From Cognaticolwellia mytili (lineage in GTDB: Bacteria; Pseudomonadota; Gammaproteobacteria; Enterobacterales; Alteromonadaceae): a stretch of DNA of 64,000 nucleotides. How positions within the stretch are numbered: the first letter of the stretch is position 1; each line of letters opens with the position of its first letter. The stretch covers positions 124,001 to 188,000 of the forward strand of contig NZ_NBOF01000006.1 of assembly GCF_002104475.1 (NCBI RefSeq). Direction: 5' to 3'. Position numbers and translations under genes: made by a program. Below, one piece after another: positions 36,613 to 46,215 of the stretch. Below the pieces are notes generated by a model, which searched no databases, had not been told where the DNA came from, and saw only the letters and a program-made list of their open reading frames with translations.

Positions 36613-37644
36613 ATGTATGAAAGTTATTATGGTTTTAAAGAAAGGCCTTTCCAGTTAAGCCCTGATCCTCGGTTCTTTTTTGCCTCGAGCCATCATCAGC
36701 GTGCTCTATCGTATTTACAATATGGTTTAGATCAAGGTGAAGGGTTTATTGTAGTTACTGGTCCAATTGGCACTGGGAAAACGACCATAGCTCGTAACTT
36801 ACTAAGTAACTTAGACGATGCTAATATTGTGGCAGCACAGCTTGTAACTACGAAATTAAACCCGAAAGAATTATTGGAGTTGGTTGTATCAGAATTTAAC
36901 ATTACTGTAAAAGGTGATAGCAAAGCTGATTTATTGCAGGCGATTGAAAGGTTTCTCGTACAATTACATCAGCAAGATAAGCGCGCGCTATTAATCGTCG
37001 ATGAAGCACAAAATCTATCGAGTGAAAGTGTTGAAGAACTAAGAATGCTATCTAATTTCCAGTTAGATAATAAACCATTGATCCAAAGCTTTCTTTTGGG
37101 GCAAGAGGAACTCAAAGGCATCATTCAAGCGCCTAACATGGAGCAATTTCGTCAAAGAATTATCGCATCAGCTCACCTAAAGCCACTTTCAAGCGAAGAA
37201 GTTAAAGAGTATATAAATCATCGCTTGCAGCAGGCTGGTTGTAAAAAAACAGAAGTATTTTCTGCTCCTGCTTTTGATCTCATCCATGAAAAAACCTTAG
37301 GTGTTCCACGAAAAATAAACATTTTCGTTGATAGATTACTACTTTTTGGTTTTCTTGAAGAACTAGATAACATTGATGTTGATTCAATTGACGAAGTAGC
37401 TAAAGAAATGGAAGTTGAGCTTACGGGCTCATTAAACGGGGCACAGTTGCAAAGTATTGAACCTAATCAAGCAGTGCTGAGTTCAACAGCAAACGTAGCA
37501 AGCATTAAAGATGTGCTACGCGAAGTAGAAGAGATATTGGAAACTAGCATTAAAGAAAAAATAAAAATGGCACGCTATGTAGACAAGCTTTTGAAACAAA
37601 AGAGCCGAATGTACACTAACGCTACGACTGGAACGAATGAATAG
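36613..37644 (+). CDS. ExeA/MshM-like AAA ATPase, XrtA-associated
   Basis: A 343-residue cytoplasmic AAA ATPase. It has the family start MYESYYGFKERPFQLSPDPR, Walker A GPIGTGKTT (50-58), Walker B LLIVDEAQNLS near 125-135, and an arginine-finger region around EQFRQRI. In type II secretion and MSHA systems such ATPases work on cell-wall passage or assembly of the export apparatus; the exosortase-linked form is assumed to help build the exporter. It is the last gene of the rightward operon, followed by a terminator. Confidence 0.92.
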   Translation: MYESYYGFKERPFQLSPDPRFFFASSHHQRALSYLQYGLDQGEGFIVVTGPIGTGKTTIARNLLSNLDDANIVAAQLVTTKLNPKELLELVVSEFNITVKGDSKADLLQAIERFLVQLHQQDKRALLIVDEAQNLSSESVEELRMLSNFQLDNKPLIQSFLLGQEELKGIIQAPNMEQFRQRIIASAHLKPLSSEEVKEYINHRLQQAGCKKTEVFSAPAFDLIHEKTLGVPRKINIFVDRLLLFGFLEELDNIDVDSIDEVAKEMEVELTGSLNGAQLQSIEPNQAVLSSTANVASIKDVLREVEEILETSIKEKIKMARYVDKLLKQKSRMYTNATTGTNE

Positions 37645-37662
37645 CTTGTCGTTGCAACAAAA

Positions 37663-37682
37663 AAACCGCTAAAAAGCGGTTT
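37663..37682. terminator. Bidirectional rho-independent terminator
   Basis: Eight-base perfect stem AAACCGCT/AGCGGTTT (37663-37670 and 37675-37682) with an AAAA loop. T-rich DNA follows on the plus strand, and a strong T run follows on the minus strand (from the A run before the stem). It lies between the converging ATPase gene and prsR and can stop both transcripts. Confidence 0.9.
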
Positions 37683-37706
37683 TAAATTTAAGTTCATCAG
37701 CTAGAG

Positions 37707-39056
37707 TTAGTCATTAATTGTTAATTCATACTTTTCAATCAATGAATATAGTGTAGGTCTAGTCACACCTAGTAACTCTGACGTTTTTGACATGTTCCCA
37801 TCTGCTAAGGCATAGGCTTTTTGAATAGCAATAGATTCTGCACGTTCTCTTACCGTACGTAAATTTAATGATAATTCAAAGCTTTTCTCTTGATGATCAA
37901 AAAAACCAAGATCTAATGCTGTGACTTGTCGGCCAGTCGTCATAATTACTGAACTTTTAACTTTATTTTGCAATTCCCGGATATTACCTGGCCAACGATG
38001 GTCTTTAATCGCACTTAACGCATCTTCAGAGAAACTTTTAACGTTGCGCTTATATTCTGAGGCATAGTGTTGCAAAAAGTACTGCGCAAGAATAATAACA
38101 TCTTCATCGCGGTCTCTTAAGGGAGGAATGTTAAGAGTTATTTCACTGACGCGATAAAATAAGTCTTCTCTAAAGGTTTTATCTGCAACCATTTCTTCAA
38201 GGTTTTGATTAGTCGCGCAAACGACCCTAACATCAACTGCAATCTCTTGTCGACCCCCTAAGCGCTCAATACGTTTTTCCTGTAGAAAACGTAACAATTT
38301 TGCTTGCAGGCTATAAGGCATATCCCCTATTTCATCAAGAAATAAAGTACCACCTTCCGCACACTCAATTTTTCCTTTTGTTGCTCTATGCGCACCTGTA
38401 AAAGCACCTTTTTCAAAACCGAATAACTCACTTTCTAAAAGTGTTTCAGGTATCGAGGCACAATTTATCGCAACAAAAGGTTTATTTTTACGATCACTAG
38501 CTAAATGAACGGCATTAGCAGTTACCTCTTTGCCAGTACCGCTCTCCCCTAGCAGCAATGCCGTAATTGCAGTCGGCGCGATACGTTTTACCATCATACG
38601 TAATCTATCGATGCTTTCACTATTACCGATAATACCAATATCGCTACCGGCAACGGCACGCATTTTACGATTTTCTTCTTCAATAGCCGCGACGCTGAAA
38701 GCTCGAGAAACAATGACATTAATCACTTCTGTATCAACAGGCTTTTGATAAAAATCATAAGCGCCAGCAGCTATCGCAGTTAACGCGTTATTTCTGTCAT
38801 CGTTACCTGTAATAACAATCACTTTAGTATGGGGGGCGATGACTAATATTTCTTGTAGTGCAGCTAAGCCTTCTGAAGCGTTAGTTTCGTCTGGCGGTAG
38901 CCCTAAATCTAATGTTACCACCTTAGGCTCATGTCGGCGCACGGCGGCGATAGCACTTTCGCGATCGCCAGCCAAGACAGCATCGTAATCTGACAAGCTC
39001 CATTTTAGCTGCTTTTGAATACCTTTATCGTCATCTACGATTAACAACTTTTCCAT
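37707..39056 (-). CDS. prsR: PEP-CTERM-system sigma-54 response regulator PrsR
   Basis: A 449-residue NtrC-like regulator. The receiver domain has phospho-acceptor Asp50 in VVTLDLGLPPDE, with Lys105 in YQKPVD. The AAA domain has Walker A GESGTGKE (170-177), the sigma-54 contact loop GAFTGA (217-222) and Walker B TLFLDEIGDMP (237-247). The Fis-type helix-turn-helix is near 420-445 (MSKTSELLGVTRPTLYSLI). It activates sigma-54 promoters of exosortase-linked genes after phosphorylation by PrsK, which is encoded 24 bases upstream. Confidence 0.95.
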   Translation of the reverse strand: MEKLLIVDDDKGIQKQLKWSLSDYDAVLAGDRESAIAAVRRHEPKVVTLDLGLPPDETNASEGLAALQEILVIAPHTKVIVITGNDDRNNALTAIAAGAYDFYQKPVDTEVINVIVSRAFSVAAIEEENRKMRAVAGSDIGIIGNSESIDRLRMMVKRIAPTAITALLLGESGTGKEVTANAVHLASDRKNKPFVAINCASIPETLLESELFGFEKGAFTGAHRATKGKIECAEGGTLFLDEIGDMPYSLQAKLLRFLQEKRIERLGGRQEIAVDVRVVCATNQNLEEMVADKTFREDLFYRVSEITLNIPPLRDRDEDVIILAQYFLQHYASEYKRNVKSFSEDALSAIKDHRWPGNIRELQNKVKSSVIMTTGRQVTALDLGFFDHQEKSFELSLNLRTVRERAESIAIQKAYALADGNMSKTSELLGVTRPTLYSLIEKYELTIND

Positions 39057-39080
39057 TCTCGGAAATCCTTATGATAAATC

Positions 39081-41126
39081 TTAATTATTTACAGGGCTAT
39101 TTGCATGGGAAGGTAAGTCTATGGTGAAAACAGTCCCCTGATTAAGCGTACTTTCAACTCTTATAACACCCAACATACTTTCAAAAAATTGTTTAGCTTC
39201 AAAGACCCCTATTCCCATTCCTGCATTACCTTTAGTTGTATCAAATGGCCTAAACAAGCGAGTATTAATAAACTCTTCGCTCATACCACAGCCATTGTCC
39301 GCAATGGTAATCCTAATAGTACGTTTTTTCTCAGCTAAGGTCACCTTAACCCAACCATGACTTTCCGTCGCTTCTTGGGCATTTTGTATGAGATGGTGCA
39401 TCACAGAATGAAATGCCTCATGATCAATCAAACTAAAACAATTACCATCATGCTCGAAATTCACTTGGGGCTGCTGAACGTTACACTGATTAACTACCTT
39501 ATCAATAGTTTTGGCAAGATCAATTTTACGATTGCTCGACTGCTCAACCTGTTTCTTACGCAGCTGTGATAGAACCTTTGCAAGTCTTTCTGTTGCCGAC
39601 TCAACGGTTTCAAAGACATCATCAATAAATTCTGGATTTTTACGGTGTTTTTCCGCATTAGTGGTTATCAAAGTAAGCTGTGCTTGAACATTTTTCAAAT
39701 CATGCACTAAGAATGCTGACATACGATTAAAAGCATCGAATTGTTTTGACTCGCTTAGTTTGTCAGTTGCCTCATATAACGAGATAAAGTTACCCAGCTG
39801 TTTAGAAACCGCAAAAAGTAGATCTCTATCTTCCCAATTTAGTTGCTTTATCTTATTTTCATCCGCTAAGACAAATAAACCATAAAAAGCTTTACCAATA
39901 AAGATTGGCACTATTATTTGTATATTTGATTCTTTGCAACGAGCAGTATCTAATACTAAATCAGGGTAAATAGTAGGCGATTGCTCATATTCATTAACAT
40001 CAACTATCCAGCCTTGCTGTTGGCAGAATTTACCTACTTCAATTAGTTGTTCTTCAATGTTTTCATCTATATTGATGTTATGACAATATTGCTGTTGATA
40101 GTGTTGATCTGTCACTTTTTTTATAATAGCGCCACGTTGCGCATCAACTTTCGACATCATAATTTGTGTCGCCATTTGATAGTGACTTTCACCGCTGGTA
40201 GTTTCAATTTTTTCAATAAGATTTAACCATTCGTCACGATATTCATATTTATTAGCAAAAAAGTTTTTCGCAATAAATACTTTTACTCGTCGACGTAAAG
40301 ATTCAGTTATCAATAATGCGAAAAGTACGATACCACTTAACATCAAGAAACCAATACTAACAAAGCTTCCCCATTCACCACCGACATAATTTATCACGTA
40401 GCCAGCAAGAGCCATAAGCAATAAGTAAGTACCTGCTATCATTAGCATTGAACTATAAAAAACTACATTACGCGAAACAAATATCCGCACTTCACCGTTC
40501 TTCACTCTACGTGTGCTAATGAGTAGTAATGGAGCAACAAATAACGCTAGGTAGCCTCTGCTATACCAAAAATCAAAATCAATTCCATCAATCATAGTGG
40601 CCTGAGCATATAGTACAAAATCAAAAATAGCGATGCTTGCTAACGCGATAACTAAAGGCCAAATAGCCCACCGTACCTGCAAATTTGCATTTCGATATAA
40701 TTGTTCTAGTAGCACTAACATCCACAAATTGAGCACAATAAAAAGTAAGAAAATGTATTCATAAGCATAATCTAGCCAGTAGCTTACAAACCAACAGCCG
40801 ACCATTAGGAGCAGCCAAATTGCGACATATTGTCGGACGTAGAAATTCCGAACCAATATCCGAATACTACGATCCTCGGTATTAAACAATATGATAAGCA
40901 ACGACCAACACGCTATTTTAAATGCATCAGCCAATAGCGCCCACTGTAAGCTATAACCAAACTTAATTTGTAAGGCTGCAACGACATTAGTGGTCAGTGT
41001 CACTAGAATGCAAAATAAAACCCAACGCGCCAGTAAGCTATTATTTCGTGCCGCGATAATAAGCAGTGTAAATATTGCATATGCGACACTTGCTAAGGAA
41101 AAGCCAATTGAACCAATGAAATCCAT
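39081..41126 (-). CDS. prsK: PEP-CTERM-system histidine kinase PrsK
   Basis: A 681-residue sensor kinase. Roughly the first 290 residues form many membrane spans, a GAF-like sensory domain follows (about 310-455), and the kinase core has the H-box FLVHDLKNVQAQLTLI near 470-486, N-box HHLIQNAQEA and G-boxes DNGCGM and GMGIGVF. It phosphorylates PrsR. The signal is unknown. Its start lies 12 bases after the RND permease stop, so kinase, regulator and efflux pump seem to share one transcript. Confidence 0.94.
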   Translation of the reverse strand: MDFIGSIGFSLASVAYAIFTLLIIAARNNSLLARWVLFCILVTLTTNVVAALQIKFGYSLQWALLADAFKIACWSLLIILFNTEDRSIRILVRNFYVRQYVAIWLLLMVGCWFVSYWLDYAYEYIFLLFIVLNLWMLVLLEQLYRNANLQVRWAIWPLVIALASIAIFDFVLYAQATMIDGIDFDFWYSRGYLALFVAPLLLISTRRVKNGEVRIFVSRNVVFYSSMLMIAGTYLLLMALAGYVINYVGGEWGSFVSIGFLMLSGIVLFALLITESLRRRVKVFIAKNFFANKYEYRDEWLNLIEKIETTSGESHYQMATQIMMSKVDAQRGAIIKKVTDQHYQQQYCHNINIDENIEEQLIEVGKFCQQQGWIVDVNEYEQSPTIYPDLVLDTARCKESNIQIIVPIFIGKAFYGLFVLADENKIKQLNWEDRDLLFAVSKQLGNFISLYEATDKLSESKQFDAFNRMSAFLVHDLKNVQAQLTLITTNAEKHRKNPEFIDDVFETVESATERLAKVLSQLRKKQVEQSSNRKIDLAKTIDKVVNQCNVQQPQVNFEHDGNCFSLIDHEAFHSVMHHLIQNAQEATESHGWVKVTLAEKKRTIRITIADNGCGMSEEFINTRLFRPFDTTKGNAGMGIGVFEAKQFFESMLGVIRVESTLNQGTVFTIDLPSHANSPVNN

Positions 41127-41138
41127 GATTTGTTCTTT

Positions 41139-44100
41139 TTATTTGTTAGCTGCTGTTTTGGTGAAAATCTCTGTCAATATGGGAACGATCACAAAGCTGG
41201 CAATGGCAGAAATACATAAGCCAGAAATAATAACCACTCCAAGAGGTTGCCATAGGCTCCCACCAAATAATGTCAGTGGTATTAAGCCACCAATGGTTGT
41301 TATTGTTGTTAATAATATTGGTGTAAAACGAGTTGCACTGGCAAACAAAATAGCTTGCTCTTTGTCATTGTTTATCAATAAATTTTTATTAGTAGTATCA
41401 ATTAAAATAATCGCGTTATTAACCACAATACCAAACAAACTAATTAAACCGATAAACGCCATCATAGAGAATGATAAACCTGTTAGATACAAACCAAATA
41501 CCGCGCCAGCAATAGCAAAGGGAATAGATGTAAAAATAACTAAGGGCTGCAAGAATGATTTAAACTGCAACACTAAAATGGCAAAGATGCCAATTGCCGT
41601 TATCAACATAATTTGAGACAACCCAGCAAAAGATTCTTGTCGAGCTTCTTCCTCACCACCCAAAATATAATACATACCCGCTGGCAATTCATAATTTTCA
41701 AGATAATTAACAATATCACTAGTTAGCACTTGAACTGAATACCCTTGTGCGGCATCTGCAGAAACTCTCGCCATTCGTAATTTTTGGTAGTGGAAAAAAT
41801 CTGTTCTTCCCTTCTGCAATTTTGTATCGATAAATTGCCCCAATGGAACACTTTTTCCTTGGTCATTAACAATAGTAATATCTGCAAGGCCTGCCAAATC
41901 ACTTTTTGGGCGACGTACGAGTATTGGATAGTTTTCACCATTACTATCGTTAAACTTTCCGATAAATGTGCCCGAAAGAGCCGTTTGAATGACATTATCT
42001 AAGTTGTGTACATCGATCCCCGATAATGCGGCTTTATCATAATCAATATCTAATGCTAATTCAGTATTCGCAATTCCAATAGGGTTATCTATGTTAATGA
42101 CCCCTGACATTGATGCCATATGGCTGTGTATATCTGCTGCAACTTTCTCTAGGTCAGTCAATGATTCACTGATCAGCCTTACCGTAATGGGCTGGTCCGT
42201 TACTGGTCCTTGAGTAAATTCTTTTACTGTAACTTTTGCTTGGTGCCACTGCGAAAATTCAGTGCGTAAATTGCCCACTAAGGTATTTACTTTATCTTCA
42301 TCATATTCTTTCAATACAAGTAGTATTTGGCCATAAGTAACAACACCACGTTTAGGTATTTCGTTATAGTAAATACGTGGATTTGAATTACCGACATTAA
42401 GTGCTATTTTATCCACTTCAGGTTGTTCTTTAAGAAAACCTGTCATTGAGTGCATAACACTATTAGTATAATCCAACGATGAATTTGGTGGTGTTTCAAC
42501 ATCAATAAGCAACATAGATTTTTCGGCTTTAGGAAATAAACTCAAACCAACTTGGCCAAAGAGCGATGCCATGGCAATTAGCGCAATAAATGCAGCAGTT
42601 AAAACTATAAACTTTGCATTCATCAACTTGCGCAGCCACCGGACATAATATCGTTCCGCAAATGCATTAGCATAATATTGTAGCGTTTTGATTTTTGAAG
42701 TTTTTTTGCTAAAAAGCTTACTCGCCAATAAGGGCGTCAAAGTTAAAGCTATGAGTAAAGACGCCAACAAAACTAGCACCACAGTTACTGGCATTGAGCG
42801 AACAAAATCGCCAGTATCACTAGCTAACATCAACATAGGCAAAAAAGCTAACATAGTAGTAACCGTACCACTACTAATAGCCCAACCTACACGACTAGTA
42901 CCAACCGCCGCAGCTTCACTTAATGTCGGAAAGTTAGCTTTTTCTCGATGAATACTTTCGGTAACAACAATTGCATTATCGACCAATAACCCTAGAGCGA
43001 TAATTAGTCCAACAATTGACATTTGTTGCAAGCCAAAACCTGCGAAATCAAGCCAACCTATTGCAATTAGAAATGATAAAGGTATAGCAACAATAACAAC
43101 AAGCGCTTCACGCACACCGAGAAATATTAGCGACATAATGCCAACTAATACTAATCCTTGCCATAAATTATCAAAAAAACCATTAACACGGTTTGCAACG
43201 CCATCTGACTGCTTAAATAAAGTCGCTATTTTGATGCTTTCAGGTAACGTCTCCTGAAAGGATGAAATTTCATTTTCAATGGCTTTTGTCAGTGTGAAAA
43301 TATTGGTATGCGCACGTTGCTCGGCGGTTAAAAATATTACCGGCTTGCCGTCGTAGTATGCTAAGTAACTTGGATCACGATCGGAGAACGATACATGAGC
43401 TACGTCCGCTAAACGAATAATGGATGTTTTATCTGAAAATACAACAGTATTATTTAGCTCTTCAATATGTTGAAAATTTCCACTAGTTTTAACATTAAAA
43501 CGTCGAATATTGGCATCTACAAAACCGGGAGTAATATTGATAGCACGACCCTTTAATATATTATTAATAGTAGTTACGCTGATGCCATAATGTTTTAACA
43601 TATTTAAGTTTAAATCAACGGCAACAACCTGCGTAGGATAGCCCCATATATCTGCTTTTTTTACTGCTTCTATTGCCTCTATTCTCTTTTCGAGCTGCTT
43701 CGCATGGAACTCCATACTCTTATAATTACTTGAGTCACTCCATAGCGCCAATTGAATAATAGCAACACTGGTTGGTGTAGCTTTTAACACCAACACATCT
43801 TGTACACCTTCTGGCAACGTAGGTTTTACTGATGAAACTGCTTGCTTAATTTCGTTATATGCAGCGTTGGGATCACTACCATATAAAAATGTCACCTCAA
43901 TGCGTGCGCCACCATTCTTAATTTGTGATTCAATTTTTTTTATTCCTTCAATATCCGCAAACTCTTCTTCCAAAGGATCAACAACTAAGCTTTCAATATC
44001 CGTAGGTGATGCTCCCGGATATATAATTTCTAATAGCGTAATAGGGATATCAAATTGTGGGTCTTCAGAACGAGGCATCTGAAAATATGAAACAATGCCT

Positions 44101-44171
44101 ACCAGTACTAACAGTACAACAATGGTCAAAGTGAATTGGGCGTTTTTAATGGCTGTGCTAGGAAGGCGCAT
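41139..44171 (-). CDS. RND efflux transporter, inner-membrane permease
   Basis: A 1010-residue AcrB-like permease with 12 spans and two large periplasmic loops. GLIIALGLLVDNAIVVTESI in span 4 carries an Asp of the proton relay type (AcrB has a DD pair; here D-N), and SLFGIVVNNAIILIDTTN is the matching C-terminal repeat. The start IVVLLVLVGIVSYFQMPRSEDPQFDIP is typical of the divergent AcrB/CzcA-like clade seen in marine proteobacteria. It exports unknown small molecules across both membranes with the adaptor encoded 5 bases upstream. No outer-membrane channel gene is nearby. Confidence 0.92.
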   Translation of the reverse strand: MRLPSTAIKNAQFTLTIVVLLVLVGIVSYFQMPRSEDPQFDIPITLLEIIYPGASPTDIESLVVDPLEEEFADIEGIKKIESQIKNGGARIEVTFLYGSDPNAAYNEIKQAVSSVKPTLPEGVQDVLVLKATPTSVAIIQLALWSDSSNYKSMEFHAKQLEKRIEAIEAVKKADIWGYPTQVVAVDLNLNMLKHYGISVTTINNILKGRAINITPGFVDANIRRFNVKTSGNFQHIEELNNTVVFSDKTSIIRLADVAHVSFSDRDPSYLAYYDGKPVIFLTAEQRAHTNIFTLTKAIENEISSFQETLPESIKIATLFKQSDGVANRVNGFFDNLWQGLVLVGIMSLIFLGVREALVVIVAIPLSFLIAIGWLDFAGFGLQQMSIVGLIIALGLLVDNAIVVTESIHREKANFPTLSEAAAVGTSRVGWAISSGTVTTMLAFLPMLMLASDTGDFVRSMPVTVVLVLLASLLIALTLTPLLASKLFSKKTSKIKTLQYYANAFAERYYVRWLRKLMNAKFIVLTAAFIALIAMASLFGQVGLSLFPKAEKSMLLIDVETPPNSSLDYTNSVMHSMTGFLKEQPEVDKIALNVGNSNPRIYYNEIPKRGVVTYGQILLVLKEYDEDKVNTLVGNLRTEFSQWHQAKVTVKEFTQGPVTDQPITVRLISESLTDLEKVAADIHSHMASMSGVINIDNPIGIANTELALDIDYDKAALSGIDVHNLDNVIQTALSGTFIGKFNDSNGENYPILVRRPKSDLAGLADITIVNDQGKSVPLGQFIDTKLQKGRTDFFHYQKLRMARVSADAAQGYSVQVLTSDIVNYLENYELPAGMYYILGGEEEARQESFAGLSQIMLITAIGIFAILVLQFKSFLQPLVIFTSIPFAIAGAVFGLYLTGLSFSMMAFIGLISLFGIVVNNAIILIDTTNKNLLINNDKEQAILFASATRFTPILLTTITTIGGLIPLTLFGGSLWQPLGVVIISGLCISAIASFVIVPILTEIFTKTAANK

Positions 44172-44176
44172 AATTA

Positions 44177-45169
44177 TTATTGCTCACTCACTAATAAATT
44201 TTGCCAGCCTTTAGTCATAACTTTTAGAGGTGCATCGTCAGGACTTGCACTTAAGTATACATAATCATTATCTAACTGAAATATACTAAAACTTTGCTTA
44301 ACAAAATCAGCTCCTTCCGATGGTTGAGCGATAACAATTGCTTTTCCGGCTTCATCAACAGCAACAAGTGCTCCTATAGGGAGCTTATAAACAAATTTAC
44401 TACTTTTAAAGTCGATATCAACACCTGCTAATTGTCCAGCAATCATTCTCGATAAAGCAGGTGCTTTCGGCAATGAAATTTCGATAATAAATAAGTTACT
44501 GGTGCTTTCAGCGATTGCAGGGATTTTACTAACAAAACCCTCAATGGTAGCCATGTGATCTAAAGTGACTTTTACACTTTGCCCCAATTGAACTTGTCCA
44601 ACCTCTTGGCCCGTGAGTGCTACTTTGACAATCCAATCAAGTTTAGCAATTTTTAGTACTTCGTTTCCTGGAGATTGAAGCTCACCTAGCTCGGTATTTC
44701 GCGCTAAGACAATACCAGAAAATGGTGCATATATTTGTGCCTTCTCTAGATTATAGTAAGAAACTTGATAGGCAGCTCGTCTAGCTTCAGCTTGCGTCAT
44801 TGCATTATCCATATCACGCTCAGACGCCATTTCCTTGTCCATCAAACGACTTATACGTTTTACTTCCCGCTTTGCTTGTAACAGCTGAGCATAGTTAGCA
44901 TTTTTATCTTCTTTCAATTCGCTTACATCTAAGGAAGCCAGTAATTGGCCTTTAGTGAACTGTTCACCTTCATCAATATTTAATAATCTTAAATAACCAC
45001 TACTTTTGAAAGCAAGACTTAAAGTACGTTTATAGTCCAACCTACCTGTACGTTCTATGGTGTCACTGTAAAAATCAGCTACTACCACTTCAGTATCATA
45101 TGATTGAGCGAAAGCAATATTCGCGATTGAAATAAGCAACAAATTAAGTACAGTAAAAAGTCGTTTCAT
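44177..45169 (-). CDS. RND periplasmic adaptor (membrane fusion protein)
   Basis: Start taken at ATG 45169, because it directly precedes a signal peptide (MKRLFTVLNLLLISIANIAFA); a longer frame to 45262 would bury it, and neither start has a strong ribosome site. The 330-residue product has the HlyD/AcrA pattern: lipoyl half-motif LLNIDEGEQFTKGQLLASLD, a short coiled-coil hairpin around AQLLQAKREVKRISRLM, then IYAPFSGIVLARNTELGELQSPG and a beta-barrel. It bridges the permease to an outer-membrane channel. It is the first gene of the pump-prsK-prsR operon. Confidence 0.9.
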   Translation of the reverse strand: MKRLFTVLNLLLISIANIAFAQSYDTEVVVADFYSDTIERTGRLDYKRTLSLAFKSSGYLRLLNIDEGEQFTKGQLLASLDVSELKEDKNANYAQLLQAKREVKRISRLMDKEMASERDMDNAMTQAEARRAAYQVSYYNLEKAQIYAPFSGIVLARNTELGELQSPGNEVLKIAKLDWIVKVALTGQEVGQVQLGQSVKVTLDHMATIEGFVSKIPAIAESTSNLFIIEISLPKAPALSRMIAGQLAGVDIDFKSSKFVYKLPIGALVAVDEAGKAIVIAQPSEGADFVKQSFSIFQLDNDYVYLSASPDDAPLKVMTKGWQNLLVSEQ

Positions 45170-45303
45170 AGCTATGTATTTACTTATAGAGTATTGAGAA
45201 TAATGATTTATTATAGTCTTTACTTTAGGCATCTTCATGCTGAAAGTACACCTTTTTCCCATTACCCCTTAACAATAAATTAATAAAATCGCCTTGAAAT
45301 CAA

Positions 45304-45332
45304 TCTATATCTTAAATACTACCGAAATTCAA
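45304..45332 (-). promoter_or_regulatory. Candidate sigma-70 promoter for the RND pump-prsKR operon
   Basis: On the minus strand TTGAAT (45332-45327) and TATAGA (45309-45304) are separated by 17 bases. Transcription would start near 45297, leaving about 128 bases of leader before the preferred ATG at 45169. The remaining gap up to the tRNA gene holds the tRNA promoter on the other strand. Confidence 0.42.
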
Positions 45333-45434
45333 AGAAAGATATCATTTAGATAGTGAAAAAAAGTGTTAAATTGCCATTTAAGACAAATAAAACGGGTATT
45401 CTGTGTAGACATAATCGGGCATAATCTATAGTAT

Positions 45435-45463
45435 TTGCCGCGCTTAAAGTATTTAAATATATT
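45435..45463 (+). promoter_or_regulatory. Promoter of tRNA-Arg
   Basis: TTGCCG (45435-45440), a 17-base spacer and TATATT (45458-45463) give a good sigma-70 promoter about 33 bases before the 5' end of the tRNA. Confidence 0.6.
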
Positions 45464-45495
45464 GTCTTAGTAAAATTATCTAGAAGATAAAATAA

Positions 45496-45572
45496 CCACC
45501 CGTAGCTCAGCTGGATAGAGTACACGCCTCCGAAGCGTGTGGTCACAGGTTCAATTCCTGTCGGGTGGGCCA
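45496..45572 (+). tRNA. tRNA-Arg (anticodon CCG)
   Basis: A 77-base cloverleaf with encoded CCA. The acceptor arms CCACCCG (45496-45502) and CGGGTGG (45562-45568) pair fully. The D-arm holds AGCTGGATA, the anticodon stem is CACGC/GCGTG with loop CTCCGAA (anticodon CCG), and the T-arm is ACAGG-TTCAATT-CCTGT. It decodes CGG, a rare codon in this AT-rich genome. It stands alone with its own promoter. Confidence 0.95.
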
Positions 45573-45751
45573 CCTCCTTAACAATACTTATCAAAAACAG
45601 TAAAAATCAATTTAACTTTCATGTAGAGCAGAATTTTCTGTCTTGGAAATTACCTATCGAAAGTTATTCAAACACACTTATATATCAGCACTAGCTAATA
45701 TAAGGCCAATTCTCTACAATATTAGCTCTTGTCAGATTTAGGAAGTTATTC

Positions 45752-46156
45752 ATGAAAGCAGAAGTAAAGTGGGTTGGTGATGAGTTATTTATGGGCACAT
45801 CAGAAAGTGGTCACACGATCGTATTAGATGCAAATGGCGGAGCTTTAGCACCAAGTCCATTAGAAAATGTATTAATTTCTTTAGGAGCTTGCTCTTCCGT
45901 TGATGTCGTCAGCATTTTAGAAAAAGCACGCCAAAACATTAGAGGCTGTAAAGTCGAAATTACAGCTAAACGTGTTGATACAGTGCCTAAGTTGTTTTCT
46001 GATATACATCTACACTTTGTGATAGAAGGCAACGAAATTAGTGAAAAACATGTAGAACGCGCAGTGAAATTATCTGCCGACAAATATTGCTCAGTTGCAC
46101 TTATGCTGAACAAATCTGTCAATATAACCCATGACTTTGAAGTGAAAGCAGTATAG
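45752..46156 (+). CDS. OsmC family protein (YhfA-like)
   Basis: A 134-residue OsmC/Ohr-fold protein. The two redox-type cysteines are present: Cys47 in SLGACSSVDVVSIL and Cys113 in ADKYCSVALML. The length and the start (MKAEVKWVGDELFMG) match the YhfA subgroup rather than Ohr. OsmC proteins reduce organic hydroperoxides, but YhfA's substrate is not established to my knowledge. In E. coli yhfA also lies near prkB, so the neighbourhood is partly conserved. An AGGAAG ribosome site precedes the start. Confidence 0.9.
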   Translation: MKAEVKWVGDELFMGTSESGHTIVLDANGGALAPSPLENVLISLGACSSVDVVSILEKARQNIRGCKVEITAKRVDTVPKLFSDIHLHFVIEGNEISEKHVERAVKLSADKYCSVALMLNKSVNITHDFEVKAV

Positions 46157-46173
46157 GCGATCTTCCCTCTTTT

Positions 46174-46215
46174 AAGATTAATAGGGCTAACCCTTAGTTT
46201 ATCCCTATTAATCTT
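46174..46215. repeat. Perfect 13-base inverted repeat between converging genes
   Basis: Arms at 46174-46186 (AAGATTAATAGGG) and 46203-46215 (its exact reverse complement) with a 16-base loop. It covers the stop codon of the leftward peptidase-like gene and lies 18 bases beyond the osmC stop. No T run follows on either strand, so it is not a classic terminator, though it could act as a stem that blocks 3' decay or weakly terminates both transcripts. Confidence 0.6.

Noticed and set aside
40990-41616. A 208-residue plus-strand open frame opposite the RND permease and prsK
   Set aside because: It is antisense to two well-supported genes with strong motifs, has no family resemblance, and is a typical long shadow frame.
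45346-45594. An 82-residue open frame on the minus strand across the tRNA gene
   Set aside because: It reads the antisense of tRNA-Arg (giving the well-known false peptide with [11 protein letters not shown]); it has no independent support.
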